DNA of 64,000 nucleotides from Pseudoduganella guangdongensis (GTDB lineage: Bacteria > Pseudomonadota > Gammaproteobacteria > Burkholderiales > Burkholderiaceae_D). Positions within the stretch are counted from its first letter, which is position 1; each line of letters begins with the position of its first letter. Of this stretch, positions 34,919-47,927 are shown piece by piece. Below the pieces are notes generated by a model, which had not been told where the DNA came from, did not search any database, and worked only from the letters and a program-made list of their open reading frames with translations. The stretch spans positions 1 to 64,000 of the forward strand of contig NZ_WWCJ01000010.1 in assembly GCF_009857475.1 (NCBI RefSeq), given 5' to 3'. The translations under genes and the position numbers were made by a program.

Positions 34919-35326
34919 ATGAAAAACATCCTGACCGCCCTCCTCGCTTCCGCGCTGGCAGCCGCTGCTGTGCCGGCCTCGGCTGAAATCGTGGTGATCG
35001 TCAACAAGGACAATCCAGCCTCGCGCATGTTCTCGGAACAAGCCTCGCAATTCTTCCTGGGCAAATCGGCCATGTTCACCCCGGTGGACCAGGCCGAAGG
35101 CTCCAAGATCCGTGCCGAGTTCTACCAGAAAGTGGCCGACAAAGACCCGGCCCAGGTGAAAGCCATCTGGTCCAAGCTGGTGTTCACCGGCAAAGCCACC
35201 CCGCCGAAGGAATTCAAGTCGCACGCCGAGGTGAAAAAAGCCGTCGCCGACGACCCGAAAGCCATCGGCTACATCGACAAATCGGCGGTGGACGACAGCG
35301 TCAAAGTCATCCTGACCCTGCCGTAA
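34919..35326 (+). CDS. Small PstS-like periplasmic protein
   Basis: This 135-residue protein has a signal peptide (cleavage after PASA). The rest (EIVVIVNKDNPASRMFSEQA, SQFFLGKSAMFTPVDQ, IGYIDKSAVDDSVKVIL) matches one lobe of phosphate-type substrate-binding proteins, much shorter than PstS (about 350). A near-perfect ribosome binding site (AAGGAGGT) precedes the ATG at 34919. It is coupled to the porin gene and followed by a histidine kinase, so it may be a ligand sensor or an accessory and not a full transporter component; no permease is nearby. Confidence 0.8.
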   Translation: MKNILTALLASALAAAAVPASAEIVVIVNKDNPASRMFSEQASQFFLGKSAMFTPVDQAEGSKIRAEFYQKVADKDPAQVKAIWSKLVFTGKATPPKEFKSHAEVKKAVADDPKAIGYIDKSAVDDSVKVILTLP

Positions 35327-35350
35327 TCGCCGTCCCCCGCACTCCCTCCG

Positions 35351-35386
35351 ACGCCGCCCCGCAACAGCCGGGCGGCGTTTTGTTTT
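35351..35386 (+). terminator. Rho-independent terminator after the PstS-like gene
   Basis: A 9-bp stem (ACGCCGCCC at 35351-35359 with GGGCGGCGT at 35370-35378... pairing through 35378) is followed by TTTTGTTTT. It ends the porin and PstS-like operon. Confidence 0.85.
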
Positions 35387-35441
35387 AAACACCGGCAACT
35401 TTCACAACTGTACGGATACAATGCTGTGATATTTACACAAT

Positions 35442-35523
35442 AAATGTCCGTCCTGGGGGCAGGAAGAAAAGTGGACATTCCATGAGGAATGTCCACTTTT
35501 CTTCCTGACCCCAGGACGGACAT

Positions 35524-35525
<2 letters not shown>
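35442..35525. repeat. Long inverted repeat, 40-base arms, in front of the histidine kinase gene
   Basis: The arms 35442-35481 and 35486-35525 pair over 40 positions with one mismatch and a 4-base loop (ATGA). Mid-arm is CCTGGGGGCAGG on the left and the complement of CCTGGGGTCAGG on the right, the same GGGGTCAGG core as the repeat at 3-81. Each arm also begins and ends with an AATGTCC/GGACATT pair, so the arms can fold on themselves. It spans the probable start of the kinase gene. Confidence 0.92.
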
Positions 35526-37515
<1,990 letters not shown>

Positions 37516-37561
37516 GTGCCAGGGCACCTGGGTCCGACAGCGCCAGGCCCGCCAGCCGTTG

Positions 37562-38440
37562 TTAGGCAATCATTGAACGCGAAGGCCGTAGCACACGCTG
37601 CTTCTCCAGCACCACGAGGGAATCATGGATATGCACGCCTGGGCAGAAATTGCTGACTTCCGGCCGCTTCTGACCATCCTTGTGGTACCAGTGGTGCATG
37701 TCGTCGATCAAATCCTGTATGACGGTGCTGAAGAAGTTGGTTGGCGAGCGGTAGCTGCCCCCGAAGGATTCCCAGTAAGCCGTATGCAAATCTTCGATCA
37801 GGTACAGCCCTCCCTCGCTGACTTTCGGGAAAAGGGCTTTCAGCGTGACGGGGATGTGGTCCATATGGTGGCTGCCGTCATCCAGCACGATGTCGACGCC
37901 CCCCATCTCGTCCACCACGGACGCCAGGAACTGTAGGTCGGTCTGCGAACCTATGCGCACTTGGCCCGCTTGGCCATCTAACTTCGCGCATTCGGGGTCG
38001 AGATCGATGCCATAGATAATCGCTTCGTCGCCGAAGTATTTGCGCCACATTTGCAGGCTGCCGCCTTTGCTGACGCCTATCTCCAGGAAGCGGATCTTCT
38101 TGCCGCGGTATGGGCCAAAGTAGCGGTCATAAAGCGGAATGTATTGGTGCCATTTGTGCACCAGGCAGCCTTTGTTCTCGGCGTAGATGCGCGCCAGGAT
38201 GCCGTCGTAGTTGTACTTGGTACGAATGTCCATTTCGACGCCAAGTTGGCGATCATAGTCGAACTGGTGGATGTCGATGAGGGGGATGCGGTTATGCCCC
38301 AACACATAAGGCAGTTCGTTCTTCGGCAGTCCGAGCCGGTCATGCACGATTTCGTACATGGGCGCCAGGAGCTGCGGGTGATTGCTGATCAAATGGTTCA
38401 GTGCCTCCAAAACGGTGACTTCCAGTCTCTTTTCAGTCAT
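37562..38440 (-). CDS. Class I SAM-dependent methyltransferase (MycE/TylF-like)
   Basis: This 292-residue protein has a central Rossmann methyltransferase domain: motif I is IRFLEIGVSKGGSL, the next strand is IIYGIDLDPECAKLD, and DIVLDDGSHHMDHIP is the metal/substrate motif seen in sugar O-methyltransferases such as MycE. The ATG at 38440 was chosen for its GGAG site seven bases upstream; an earlier ATG at 38467 has none. By eye the gene has lower GC and different codon use than its neighbours, which suggests lateral acquisition. It stands alone between the kinase and secA, with no glycosylation genes nearby. The substrate is unknown. Confidence 0.8.
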   Translation of the reverse strand: MTEKRLEVTVLEALNHLISNHPQLLAPMYEIVHDRLGLPKNELPYVLGHNRIPLIDIHQFDYDRQLGVEMDIRTKYNYDGILARIYAENKGCLVHKWHQYIPLYDRYFGPYRGKKIRFLEIGVSKGGSLQMWRKYFGDEAIIYGIDLDPECAKLDGQAGQVRIGSQTDLQFLASVVDEMGGVDIVLDDGSHHMDHIPVTLKALFPKVSEGGLYLIEDLHTAYWESFGGSYRSPTNFFSTVIQDLIDDMHHWYHKDGQKRPEVSNFCPGVHIHDSLVVLEKQRVLRPSRSMIA

Positions 38441-38638
38441 GCAAACTCCATCGTCAAATTGTTGCATAAATAATATGCCTGCCGTCTTGCTATCATGCCG
38501 CTTTTCCGCCAATTACGGAAGAGATAAGCGTTTGCATCGCGGTGTGCGCGCCGAATATGTCAAGCAACCCATCGTAGGTATATTTGACCAGGCATCGTTG
38601 AGGTCGATCATTTGACGCCATGGGCGCCCAATGAAAAC

Positions 38639-38664
38639 GGCCCGGGCGCTTGCGCGGCCGGGCC
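38639..38664 (-). terminator. Terminator after secA
   Basis: A 7-bp GC stem (GGCCCGG at 38639-38645 with CCGGGCC at 38658-38664) has an inner GCG/CGC pair and is followed by GTTTTC on the minus strand, 25 bases after the secA stop. The opposite strand also ends in TTTT. Confidence 0.6.
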
Positions 38665-38688
38665 ATTTTAGATGGGGGCGTTTAAGGC

Positions 38689-41451
<2,763 letters not shown>

Positions 41452-41598
41452 TTCTTAAATTCTTCCTTCGGGTCCGCCAATGGCAAAAGTGCGTGATTTT
41501 ATCATGCGTTCCGGGCAACGTTGGGGGTGAAGGCCACTATAACAATAGGCCAACCCTGAAAAATTCACCGGCTGAGGCTGCCAAGGTAAAATGGCGCC

Positions 41599-42069
41599 AT
41601 GCGTTTCTCGTTCACCAACCGCCGTTACGCCCCTCAGGAAGCCACGAATTTCCTGCAAGGCAACGCCACGCTGGCCCGTTTGTTGCCGGCCGTGCAGCGC
41701 ATGGCAAATTTACAACGTGATTGCCACGAAGTACTGCCTGCCGCCTTCAAAACCTGTGAAATTTTTGCCTTTGACGGCAGCGAACTGACCTTGGCCGTGC
41801 CGAACACTGCCCTGGCAGCCAAGCTCAAGCAGCAAGTGCCGGCGCTGTTGCTGACCTTGAATGGCAAAGGGTGGCAAATTAACAACATCCGCTTCCGCGT
41901 GCAGATGCCGAAGGGCATCGCCCACGTCGGCCCGAGCGGCGAAGGATTGAAGCTATCGGAAGCCGCCGTCGACTCCTTCGACGAGATGAGCAAGAAACTG
42001 GAAGCCACCCCCGCCAACGAGCCCCTGATCGCCGCCATGCAGCGCCTGGTCGCCCGCCGCCGCGGATAA
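41599..42069 (+). CDS. DUF721 / DciA-like protein
   Basis: This 156-residue protein of the DUF721 family includes DciA, the ancestral loader of the replicative helicase DnaB. RRYAPQEATNFLQGNATLAR, LPAAFKTCEIFAFDGSELTL and VPALLLTLNGKGWQINNIRF form the KH-like domain; the C-terminal tail is helical and basic. Since its last codon lies inside an inverted repeat, the repeat may have reshaped the C-terminus. The secA neighbour is conserved in related bacteria. The replication role is by family only. Confidence 0.82.
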   Translation: MRFSFTNRRYAPQEATNFLQGNATLARLLPAVQRMANLQRDCHEVLPAAFKTCEIFAFDGSELTLAVPNTALAAKLKQQVPALLLTLNGKGWQINNIRFRVQMPKGIAHVGPSGEGLKLSEAAVDSFDEMSKKLEATPANEPLIAAMQRLVARRRG

Positions 42070-42100
42070 AAAATAGGGACGTACCCCATTTTTTATCCGC
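42062..42100. repeat. Inverted repeat with GGGACGTACCCC core between dciA-like gene and lpxC
   Basis: The outer 13-bp arms (42062-42074 with 42088-42100) are perfect, then there is one mismatch (A75/C87), three more G-C pairs and an ACGTA loop. The left arm includes the last codon and stop (GGATAA) of the dciA-like gene; the right arm touches the stop of lpxC. T runs on both sides of the centre could make it a bidirectional terminator. It shares ATNGGGACGTACCCCAT with the repeat at 45209-45263. Confidence 0.88.
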
Positions 42101-43036
42101 TTACAGGTAGGCCCACTCGCGGGCCATTTGGCGGGCGTAGGATGGGGGGGCGGTGTCGAGCGAGTCGTAGGTGACCAGCTCGTAGCTGTCGGGGTCGGCC
42201 AGCATGGCGCGCAGCAGCTGGTTGTTCAGGGCGTGGCCGGACTTGTGCGCTTCGTAGCTGGCGATGATGGGGTGGCCGACCATGTACAGGTCGCCAATCG
42301 CGTCGAGGATCTTGTGGCGCACGAATTCGTCGTCGTAGCGCAGGCCGTCCTGGTTCAGGATGCGGTATTCGTCCATCACGATGGCATTCTCCAGCGAGCC
42401 GCCGCGGGCCAGGCCGATGCCGCGCAGCATCTCCACGTCCTGCATGAAGCCGAAGGTACGGGCGCGGGCAATCGCCTGGATATACGACACGTCGCCGAAA
42501 TCCACCGTGGCGCGCTGCGCCGTGCCATCCACCGCCGGGTGGTTGAATTCAATGAAGAAGTCGAGCTTGAAACCGTCGTGCGGCACCAGGCGCGCCCACT
42601 TTTCCTGCGCGCCCTTGCCTTCACGGATTTCGATCGGCTTTTTCACCTTGATGAATTTTTTCGCCGCTTCCTGCTCCTGTACCCCGCCCTGCTGCAGCAG
42701 GTAGACGAAGGAGGAGGCGGAACCATCCATGATCGGGATTTCTTCGGCCGTCACGTCGACATACAGGTTGTCGATGCCGAGGCCGGCGCAGGCCGACATC
42801 AGGTGCTCGACCGTGGAAACGCGGCCGCCATCCTTCATCAGCACGGTGGCCATGCGCGTGTCGCCAACGATGTCGGCGCGGGTCGGGAACACCACTTGCG
42901 GGCTCAGGTCGACGCGGCGGAATACGATGCCGGTGTCCGGTTCGGCCGGGCGCAGGGTCAGCTCGACCTTGGTGCCGGAGTGCAGGCCCACACCGGTGGT
43001 GCGGACCACTTCTTTGATGGTTCGTTGTTTCAGCAT
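42101..43036 (-). CDS. lpxC: UDP-3-O-acyl-N-acetylglucosamine deacetylase LpxC
   Basis: This 311-residue zinc deacetylase catalyses the committed step of lipid A synthesis. Zinc and catalytic motifs are [12 protein letters not shown], the [16 protein letters not shown] block (two His and Asp) and the C-terminal [12 protein letters not shown]. The N-terminus [20 protein letters not shown] is standard and fixes the start; the frame is open far upstream, but that part overlaps the DMT gene. It lies downstream of ftsZ in most betaproteobacteria, here with four genes between. Confidence 0.97.
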   Translation of the reverse strand: MLKQRTIKEVVRTTGVGLHSGTKVELTLRPAEPDTGIVFRRVDLSPQVVFPTRADIVGDTRMATVLMKDGGRVSTVEHLMSACAGLGIDNLYVDVTAEEIPIMDGSASSFVYLLQQGGVQEQEAAKKFIKVKKPIEIREGKGAQEKWARLVPHDGFKLDFFIEFNHPAVDGTAQRATVDFGDVSYIQAIARARTFGFMQDVEMLRGIGLARGGSLENAIVMDEYRILNQDGLRYDDEFVRHKILDAIGDLYMVGHPIIASYEAHKSGHALNNQLLRAMLADPDSYELVTYDSLDTAPPSYARQMAREWAYL

Positions 43037-43101
43037 GCCACGATTATAGTAGCTTTCCCGAACGAACGTTCGCGGCCGCCGGGGCGAACGGGGCAATATT
43101 G

Positions 43102-43986
43102 TCAGGGATGCTCTGCTTCCAAATGCTCGGTCTCGCGCCGCACCAGGTAGATGCCGGAGGCGATGATGATGGCGGCGCCGAGCAAGGTGAAGCGGTCCGG
43201 CAGGGTCTGCCACAGCAGCCAGTCGATGCCCACGCCCCAGGCCAGCGCGGTGTATTCGAACGGGGCCACGATGGAGGCTTTGCCCATGCTGAAGGCGCGC
43301 GTCAGCGCCAGTTGGCCGAAGAAGCCGGTCACGGCCAGCGCCGCCATGGCCGGCCACAGCGCCCAGTCGATCGACACCCAGGCCGGGATGGCCAGCGGCG
43401 CGACGCCCACGCCCATCAGGGTCAGCACCCAGAACATGACGTGCTCGGGCGCGTCGGTCTTGGCCAGCACGCGGCCGGCGATGGCGGAGATGCCGTAGCA
43501 GACGGCCGAACCCAGCACGGCCAGGCCGGCCAGCGAAACAAAGCTGGTGCCGTCCGGGCGCAGCACCACCAGCACGCCGCCCAGGCCGACGAAGATGGCG
43601 ACCCACTGGCCCAGGCTGACCTTTTCCTTCAGCACGAACACTGCCAGCACGGTCACCAGTGCGGGGGCGATGAAGAAGATGGCGTAGGTATCGGCCAGCG
43701 GCAGCGTTTTCAATGCGTAGGCAAACAGCGAGAGCATGGCGATGCCGACCGCGCCGCGCAGGATGTGCAGCGGCCAGCGGACCTTGAGGATGCCGGTGAA
43801 TTTGCCGCGGTAGGCCATATAGGCGCATACCAGGGGCATGGAGAGCATGCAGCGCAGCGCCGTGACCTGCACCGCCGGGTAGCGTTCGGCCAGCACTTTC
43901 ATGGAGGCGTCCATGAGGGAGAACATGGCGACGGCGGCCACCATAGCGTAAATGGCTTGCAGGTTTTCTTTTTGTTGTGGAGTCAC
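43102..43986 (-). CDS. DMT-family permease (two EamA domains)
   Basis: This 294-residue protein has about ten membrane helices in two EamA repeats ([20 protein letters not shown] and [20 protein letters not shown]). Members export metabolites or amino acids; the substrate cannot be told. The start is GTG at 43986, which gives a complete first helix; no ATG fits better. It is divergent from the SET-domain gene. Confidence 0.88.
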   Translation of the reverse strand: MTPQQKENLQAIYAMVAAVAMFSLMDASMKVLAERYPAVQVTALRCMLSMPLVCAYMAYRGKFTGILKVRWPLHILRGAVGIAMLSLFAYALKTLPLADTYAIFFIAPALVTVLAVFVLKEKVSLGQWVAIFVGLGGVLVVLRPDGTSFVSLAGLAVLGSAVCYGISAIAGRVLAKTDAPEHVMFWVLTLMGVGVAPLAIPAWVSIDWALWPAMAALAVTGFFGQLALTRAFSMGKASIVAPFEYTALAWGVGIDWLLWQTLPDRFTLLGAAIIIASGIYLVRRETEHLEAEHP

Positions 43987-44115
43987 GATGGAGGCCCAAA
44001 TACTTTACCGGGTCGTCCATTGTACTGAAAGAAATGATTTATTGCTGAGGGTGCTGAATTTGCATGCGCTACATCACACGCATCCGAGATTTACGCGGCG
44101 AGTTATGATGGCGGA

Positions 44116-44679
44116 ATGAATACACACGCTTTACAAGTCGAAGCGGCGCAGCCGCTCTATGTGGTGCATGAATCGCCGGTGCATGGGCGCGGGGTGTTCG
44201 CTGCGCGCACGATTCCGGCCGGCACCCGCATCATCGAATACACGGGCGAAATCGTGGACTGGGAGGAGTGCTGCCGCCGCACCGACGCGAAAGGCGGACC
44301 GATCGGCCACACCTTCTTCTTCAGCCTGAACAACGGCATGCTGATCGATGGCGGCGCAGGCGGCAACGAAGCGCGCTACATCAACCATTCCTGCGAGCCG
44401 AACTGCGAGGCGGAGGAGGATGACGACAGCCGCGTCTTCATCTGCTCGCTGCGCGATATCGAGGCCGGCGAGGAACTCAATTACAACTACGGCCTGATCT
44501 ATGAGGCGCGCCACACGGCCAAGGTGAAGAAGCAGTTCGCCTGCTATTGCGGCGCGCCGTCGTGCAGCGGCGTCATGCTGGCGCCCAAGAAGCGCAAATC
44601 GCGTGCCAAGCCCGGCGCAGAGTCGGGTGCGGAAACGCAAAACGGCGCCGAAGCGCCGTCTTTAGCGGAGCAAGCCTAG
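44116..44679 (+). CDS. SET-domain protein (putative protein-lysine methyltransferase)
   Basis: This 187-residue protein carries a complete SET domain. VHGRGVFAARTIPAGTRIIE begins the fold, EARYINHSCEPNCEAE is the SAM-binding knot motif, and GEELNYNYG is the catalytic Tyr motif. A post-SET zinc motif follows (CYCGAPSCSG), which with the knot Cys would bind zinc. The tail is basic then Ala/Glu-rich (PKKRKSRAK). SET proteins modify histones in eukaryotes; bacterial copies exist in Xanthomonadales, Burkholderiales, Chlamydia and others, with few known targets. No signal peptide is present, so it probably acts on an endogenous cytosolic protein. Its stop is two bases from the end of the convergent peroxiredoxin gene. 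Confidence 0.92.
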   Translation: MNTHALQVEAAQPLYVVHESPVHGRGVFAARTIPAGTRIIEYTGEIVDWEECCRRTDAKGGPIGHTFFFSLNNGMLIDGGAGGNEARYINHSCEPNCEAEEDDDSRVFICSLRDIEAGEELNYNYGLIYEARHTAKVKKQFACYCGAPSCSGVMLAPKKRKSRAKPGAESGAETQNGAEAPSLAEQA

Positions 44680-44681
44680 GA

Positions 44682-45185
44682 TTACAGCTGGCCCAGCATG
44701 GTCTCGGCGTTCGACACTTCGAACTTGCCGCCCTGTTCGACGTTCAGCTGCTTGACCACGCCGTCTTCCACCAGCATCGAGTAGCGCTGGGAGCGGGTGC
44801 CCATGCCGTACTTGGAGAAGTCGGCGTCCAGGCCCAGGGCCTTGGAGTAGGCGGCGTTGCCGTCGGCCATCATACGCACGGTGCCGGTGGCTTTCTGGTC
44901 GCGGCCCCAGGCGCCCATGACGAAGGCGTCGTTCACGGAGATGCACCAGATTTCATCGACGCCCTTGGCTTTCAGGTCGGCCGCGTGCTGGACGTAGCCT
45001 GGCACGTGCTGGGCCGAGCAGGTCGGGGTGTAGGCGCCTGGCAGGCCGAAGATGGCGATCTTTTTGCCTTTGACCAGGTCTTGCACGTTGAAAGTGTTCG
45101 GGCCGAGGGAGCAGCCTTCGGTTTCGGTCTCGATGAATTCGGACAGCTGGCCTTCTGGCAGTTTGTCGCCGATTTTGATGGTCAT
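44682..45185 (-). CDS. Prx5-type peroxiredoxin
   Basis: This 167-residue thiol peroxidase has the peroxidatic Cys in GAYTPTCSAQHVPGY, the Prx5/AhpE signature. A second Cys is in EIWCISVND, and one near the N-terminus in EGCSLGP. The C-terminal region RYSMLVEDGVVKQLNVEQGG is usual. It reduces hydrogen peroxide and organic peroxides with glutaredoxin or thioredoxin. It lies downstream of ftsZ, separated by a terminator and an inverted repeat, so it has its own transcript. Confidence 0.94.
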   Translation of the reverse strand: MTIKIGDKLPEGQLSEFIETETEGCSLGPNTFNVQDLVKGKKIAIFGLPGAYTPTCSAQHVPGYVQHAADLKAKGVDEIWCISVNDAFVMGAWGRDQKATGTVRMMADGNAAYSKALGLDADFSKYGMGTRSQRYSMLVEDGVVKQLNVEQGGKFEVSNAETMLGQL

Positions 45186-45208
45186 TCGTTTTTCTCCTGT
45201 TGTTCTGT

Positions 45209-45263
45209 AGAACCGGGAAGCCGAAAAATGGGGACGTACCCCATTTTTCGGCTTCCCGGTTCT
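45209..45263. repeat. Perfect inverted repeat with GGGGACGTACCCC core upstream of the peroxiredoxin gene
   Basis: The 25-base arms (45209-45233 and 45239-45263) are perfect complements with an ACGTA loop. The centre AAAAATGGGGACGTACCCC matches the repeat at 42062-42100, whereas the outer arm (AGAACCGGGAAGCCG) is different. It lies in the 5' leader region of the peroxiredoxin gene, between it and the ftsZ terminator. Confidence 0.92.
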
Positions 45264-45269
45264 GAAAAT

Positions 45270-45291
45270 AAAAAAACCGCGCAGTGCGCGG
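45270..45291 (-). terminator. Rho-independent terminator of the dcw/ftsZ transcript
   Basis: On the minus strand CCGCGC, loop ACT, GCGCGG (45277-45291) is followed by seven or more T residues. It is about 70 bases after the ftsZ stop. Confidence 0.88.
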
Positions 45292-45317
45292 GTAGCCCTG
45301 AATTCTTAGTATAACTC

Positions 45318-45348
45318 CACGCCGCCGGACGCGTTGTCCGGCGGCGTG
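45318..45348 (-). other. 13-bp hairpin directly after ftsZ
   Basis: CACGCCGCCGGAC (45318-45330) pairs perfectly with 45336-45348 around a GCGTT loop. It sits 12 bases after the ftsZ stop and before the true terminator. It may protect the ftsZ mRNA 3' end or add to termination. Confidence 0.65.
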
Positions 45349-45359
45349 GCTGACGGTAT

Positions 45360-46583
45360 TTAGTCAGCCTGCTTGCGCAGGAAGGCTGGAATGTCGTAGG
45401 TTTCCATGCCGGACTTGGCCAGTGCGTTCACCTGCTCGGTGGCCGATTCGCGGCGCCACACGGCTGGCTGCTTCTGCACGTCGGCAGACACGCCTGCGCC
45501 GAAGCCGGCGGAACCGAAGCCGCCCACTGCGCTGGTGACCGCGCCGCCGCCCAGGCCGGCATTCACGTTCAGGCCGCTGCCGCCGTGGGTGCCGGTGCGC
45601 AGCATTTGCTGCGGTACCAGTTGCACGTGCTTCTTGGCTTTGCCCAGGCCGGTCGCCACCACGGTCACGCGGATCGCGTCGCCCATCGCGTCGTCGTAGG
45701 CGATGCCTTGTGCGATCGACGCATCCGGTGCGGCGAAGGCGCGCACGGCGGCCATGACTTCCTTGATCTCCTTACCTTTCAGGCCGCGCGATGCGGTCAC
45801 GTTCACCAGCACGCCGCGCGCGCCGGACAGGTCGACGCCGTCCAGCAGCGGCGATGCCACGGCCTGCTCGGCGGCCACGCGGGCGCGGTCCACGCCGGAC
45901 GCGGTGGCGGTGCCCATCATCGCCTTGCCCTGCTCGCCCATGATGGTCTTCACGTCGTTGAAGTCGACGTTGATGTGGCCCGGCACGTTGATGATCTCGG
46001 CGATACCGGCCACGGCGTTGTTCAGCACGTCGTCGGCGTGTTGCAGCCATTCGATCAGCGATTCGTCTTCGTAGATCTCTTCCAGCTTCTCGTTGCAGAT
46101 CACGATCAGCGAGTCGACGTTGGCGGACAGCTGCTCCAGGCCCTCTTCCGCGATATCCAGGCACTTCTGGCCTTCGTGCGAGAACGGCTTGGACACCACG
46201 GCCACGGTCAGCGCGCCCTGCTGCTTGGCGATTTCCGCCACGATCGGCGCCGCGCCGGTACCGGTGCCGCCGCCCATGCCGGCAGCGATGAACACCATGT
46301 GCGCGCCGCGCAGCGCATCTTCAATGCGGCTGCGGGATTCTTCGGCCAGTGCGCGGCCCACGTCCGGCTTCATGCCGGCGCCCAGGCCGGTCTCGCCGAT
46401 CTGGATGATGTTGTTGGCCTTGGACGTCGCCAGCGCCTGCGCGTCGGTATTGGCGGCGATGAATTCCACGCCGCTCATGCCCTTGTTGATCATGTGCTGC
46501 ACGGCGTTGCCGCCTGCACCGCCCACGCCGACGACCTTGATGACCGTTCCCAGTGTTGCGTTATCAACCATATCAAACTCCAT
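45360..46583 (-). CDS. ftsZ: Cell division GTPase FtsZ
   Basis: This 407-residue tubulin homologue forms the division ring. It has GVGGAGGNAV, the tubulin signature GMGGGTGTGAAP, the synergy loop NVDFNDVKTIM and the C-terminal tail YDIPAFLRKQAD that binds FtsA and other partners. A glycine-rich linker (NVNAGLGGGAVTSAVGG) precedes it. It is the last gene of the dcw cluster, 96 bases after ftsA, with two hairpins downstream. Confidence 0.98.
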   Translation of the reverse strand: MEFDMVDNATLGTVIKVVGVGGAGGNAVQHMINKGMSGVEFIAANTDAQALATSKANNIIQIGETGLGAGMKPDVGRALAEESRSRIEDALRGAHMVFIAAGMGGGTGTGAAPIVAEIAKQQGALTVAVVSKPFSHEGQKCLDIAEEGLEQLSANVDSLIVICNEKLEEIYEDESLIEWLQHADDVLNNAVAGIAEIINVPGHINVDFNDVKTIMGEQGKAMMGTATASGVDRARVAAEQAVASPLLDGVDLSGARGVLVNVTASRGLKGKEIKEVMAAVRAFAAPDASIAQGIAYDDAMGDAIRVTVVATGLGKAKKHVQLVPQQMLRTGTHGGSGLNVNAGLGGGAVTSAVGGFGSAGFGAGVSADVQKQPAVWRRESATEQVNALAKSGMETYDIPAFLRKQAD

Positions 46584-46679
46584 GATGTACTCCTATCTAG
46601 AATGCGGTTTTCAAGCGCCAGGCCTCATATCGTTAGGAGAACTGGAGATTGAAAACTGCGTTTATTATCGAAAATACGT

Positions 46680-47912
46680 TTAAAAATTACCCAGGAACCA
46701 TTCCTTCATGCGCTGCCAAACTGCCTTTACCGAACCATCCTGGCGGGTCACGATGTGGCCGCGCAGATACTGCTTCTTTGCTTCCAATAACAGGCCTAAC
46801 ACGGTTGCGTAGCGCGGGCTGCGGACCACGTCGGCCAGTTGGCCGCGATAGTCCGGGGTGCCCAGGCGCGCCGGTTTCAGGAAGATGTCTTCCGCCATCT
46901 CCACCATGCCCGGCATGATCGCGGTGCCGCCGGTCAGCACGATGCCCGACGAGAGCACGCCCTCGTAGCCGGACTCGCGCACCACCTGGTGCACCATCGC
47001 AAACAGTTCTTCCACGCGCGGCTCGATCACGGCCGCCAGCGCCTGGCGCGACAGGTTGCGCGGGCCGCGGTCGCCCAGGCCCGGCACTTCCAGGTGCTCG
47101 CCCGGATCGGCCAGCACTTGCTTGGCCACGCCGTAGCGGATCTTGATTTCTTCGGCCTCGCCGGTCGGCGTGCGCAGCGCCATGGCGATGTCGTTGGTGA
47201 TCTGGTCGCCGGCGATCGGGATCACGGCCGTGTGGCGGATCGCGCCGTCGCTGAAGACCGCCACGTCAGTGGTGCCGCCGCCGATGTCGATCAGCACCAC
47301 GCCCAGCTCCTTTTCATCGGTGGTCAGCACCGCGTCGGCCGATGCCATCGGCTGCAGGATCAGGTCCGACACTTCCAGGCCGCAGCGGCGCACGCATTTG
47401 ACGATGTTCTGCACCGCGCTCACCGCGCCGGTCACGATGTGCACCTTCACTTCCAGGCGGATGCCGCTCATGCCGATCGGCTCGCGCACGTCGTCCTGCG
47501 AGTCGACGATGAATTCCTGCGGCACGGTGTGCAGCAGCTGCTGGTCGGTCGGGATGTTGACTGCCTTGGCCGTTTCGATCACGCGCGCCACGTCGGTGGC
47601 GGTGACTTCCTTGTCCTTGATCGCCACCATGCCGCTGGAGTTGAAGCTGCGGATATGGCTGCCCGCGATGCCCGCGTACACATTGCGGATCTTGCAGTCG
47701 GCCATCAGCTCCGCCTCTTCCAGCGCGCGCTGGATCGATTCGACGGTCGCCTCGATGTTCACCACCACGCCTTTTTTCAGGCCGTTGGACTCGTGCTGGC
47801 CCAGGCCAATCACTTCGTGGCGTCCATCTGCCATCACCTCGGCCACCACGGCCACCACCTTGGAGGTGCCGATGTCGAGGCCGACGATCAGGTTCTTAGC
47901 GTCTTTAGTCAT
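46680..47912 (-). CDS. ftsA: Cell division protein FtsA
   Basis: This 410-residue actin-like protein anchors FtsZ to the membrane. Nucleotide-site motifs are GLDIGTSKVVAVVAE, LIDIGGGTTDVAVF and IVLTGGTAIMPGM. The SHS2/1C domain is near residues 85-165. The C-terminal amphipathic helix VWQRMKEWFLGNF is the membrane anchor. It begins 15 bases after ftsQ. Confidence 0.97.
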   Translation of the reverse strand: MTKDAKNLIVGLDIGTSKVVAVVAEVMADGRHEVIGLGQHESNGLKKGVVVNIEATVESIQRALEEAELMADCKIRNVYAGIAGSHIRSFNSSGMVAIKDKEVTATDVARVIETAKAVNIPTDQQLLHTVPQEFIVDSQDDVREPIGMSGIRLEVKVHIVTGAVSAVQNIVKCVRRCGLEVSDLILQPMASADAVLTTDEKELGVVLIDIGGGTTDVAVFSDGAIRHTAVIPIAGDQITNDIAMALRTPTGEAEEIKIRYGVAKQVLADPGEHLEVPGLGDRGPRNLSRQALAAVIEPRVEELFAMVHQVVRESGYEGVLSSGIVLTGGTAIMPGMVEMAEDIFLKPARLGTPDYRGQLADVVRSPRYATVLGLLLEAKKQYLRGHIVTRQDGSVKAVWQRMKEWFLGNF

Positions 47913-47927
47913 CTCTCTGCCTGCTTA

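Noticed and set aside
37516..37561. Short CAGGGCACCTGGGTCC stretch as a degenerate copy of the hairpin families
   Set aside because: It has no complementary arm nearby and only vague similarity.
38441..38688. Possible small plus-strand gene between the methyltransferase and secA
   Set aside because: The frame overlaps the methyltransferase start region, lacks a ribosome binding site and has no recognisable content.
42101..44020. Apparent fusion of lpxC with upstream sequence in one open frame
   Set aside because: The N-terminal extension is the out-of-frame shadow of the DMT permease; LpxC starts at 43036 with its normal N-terminus.
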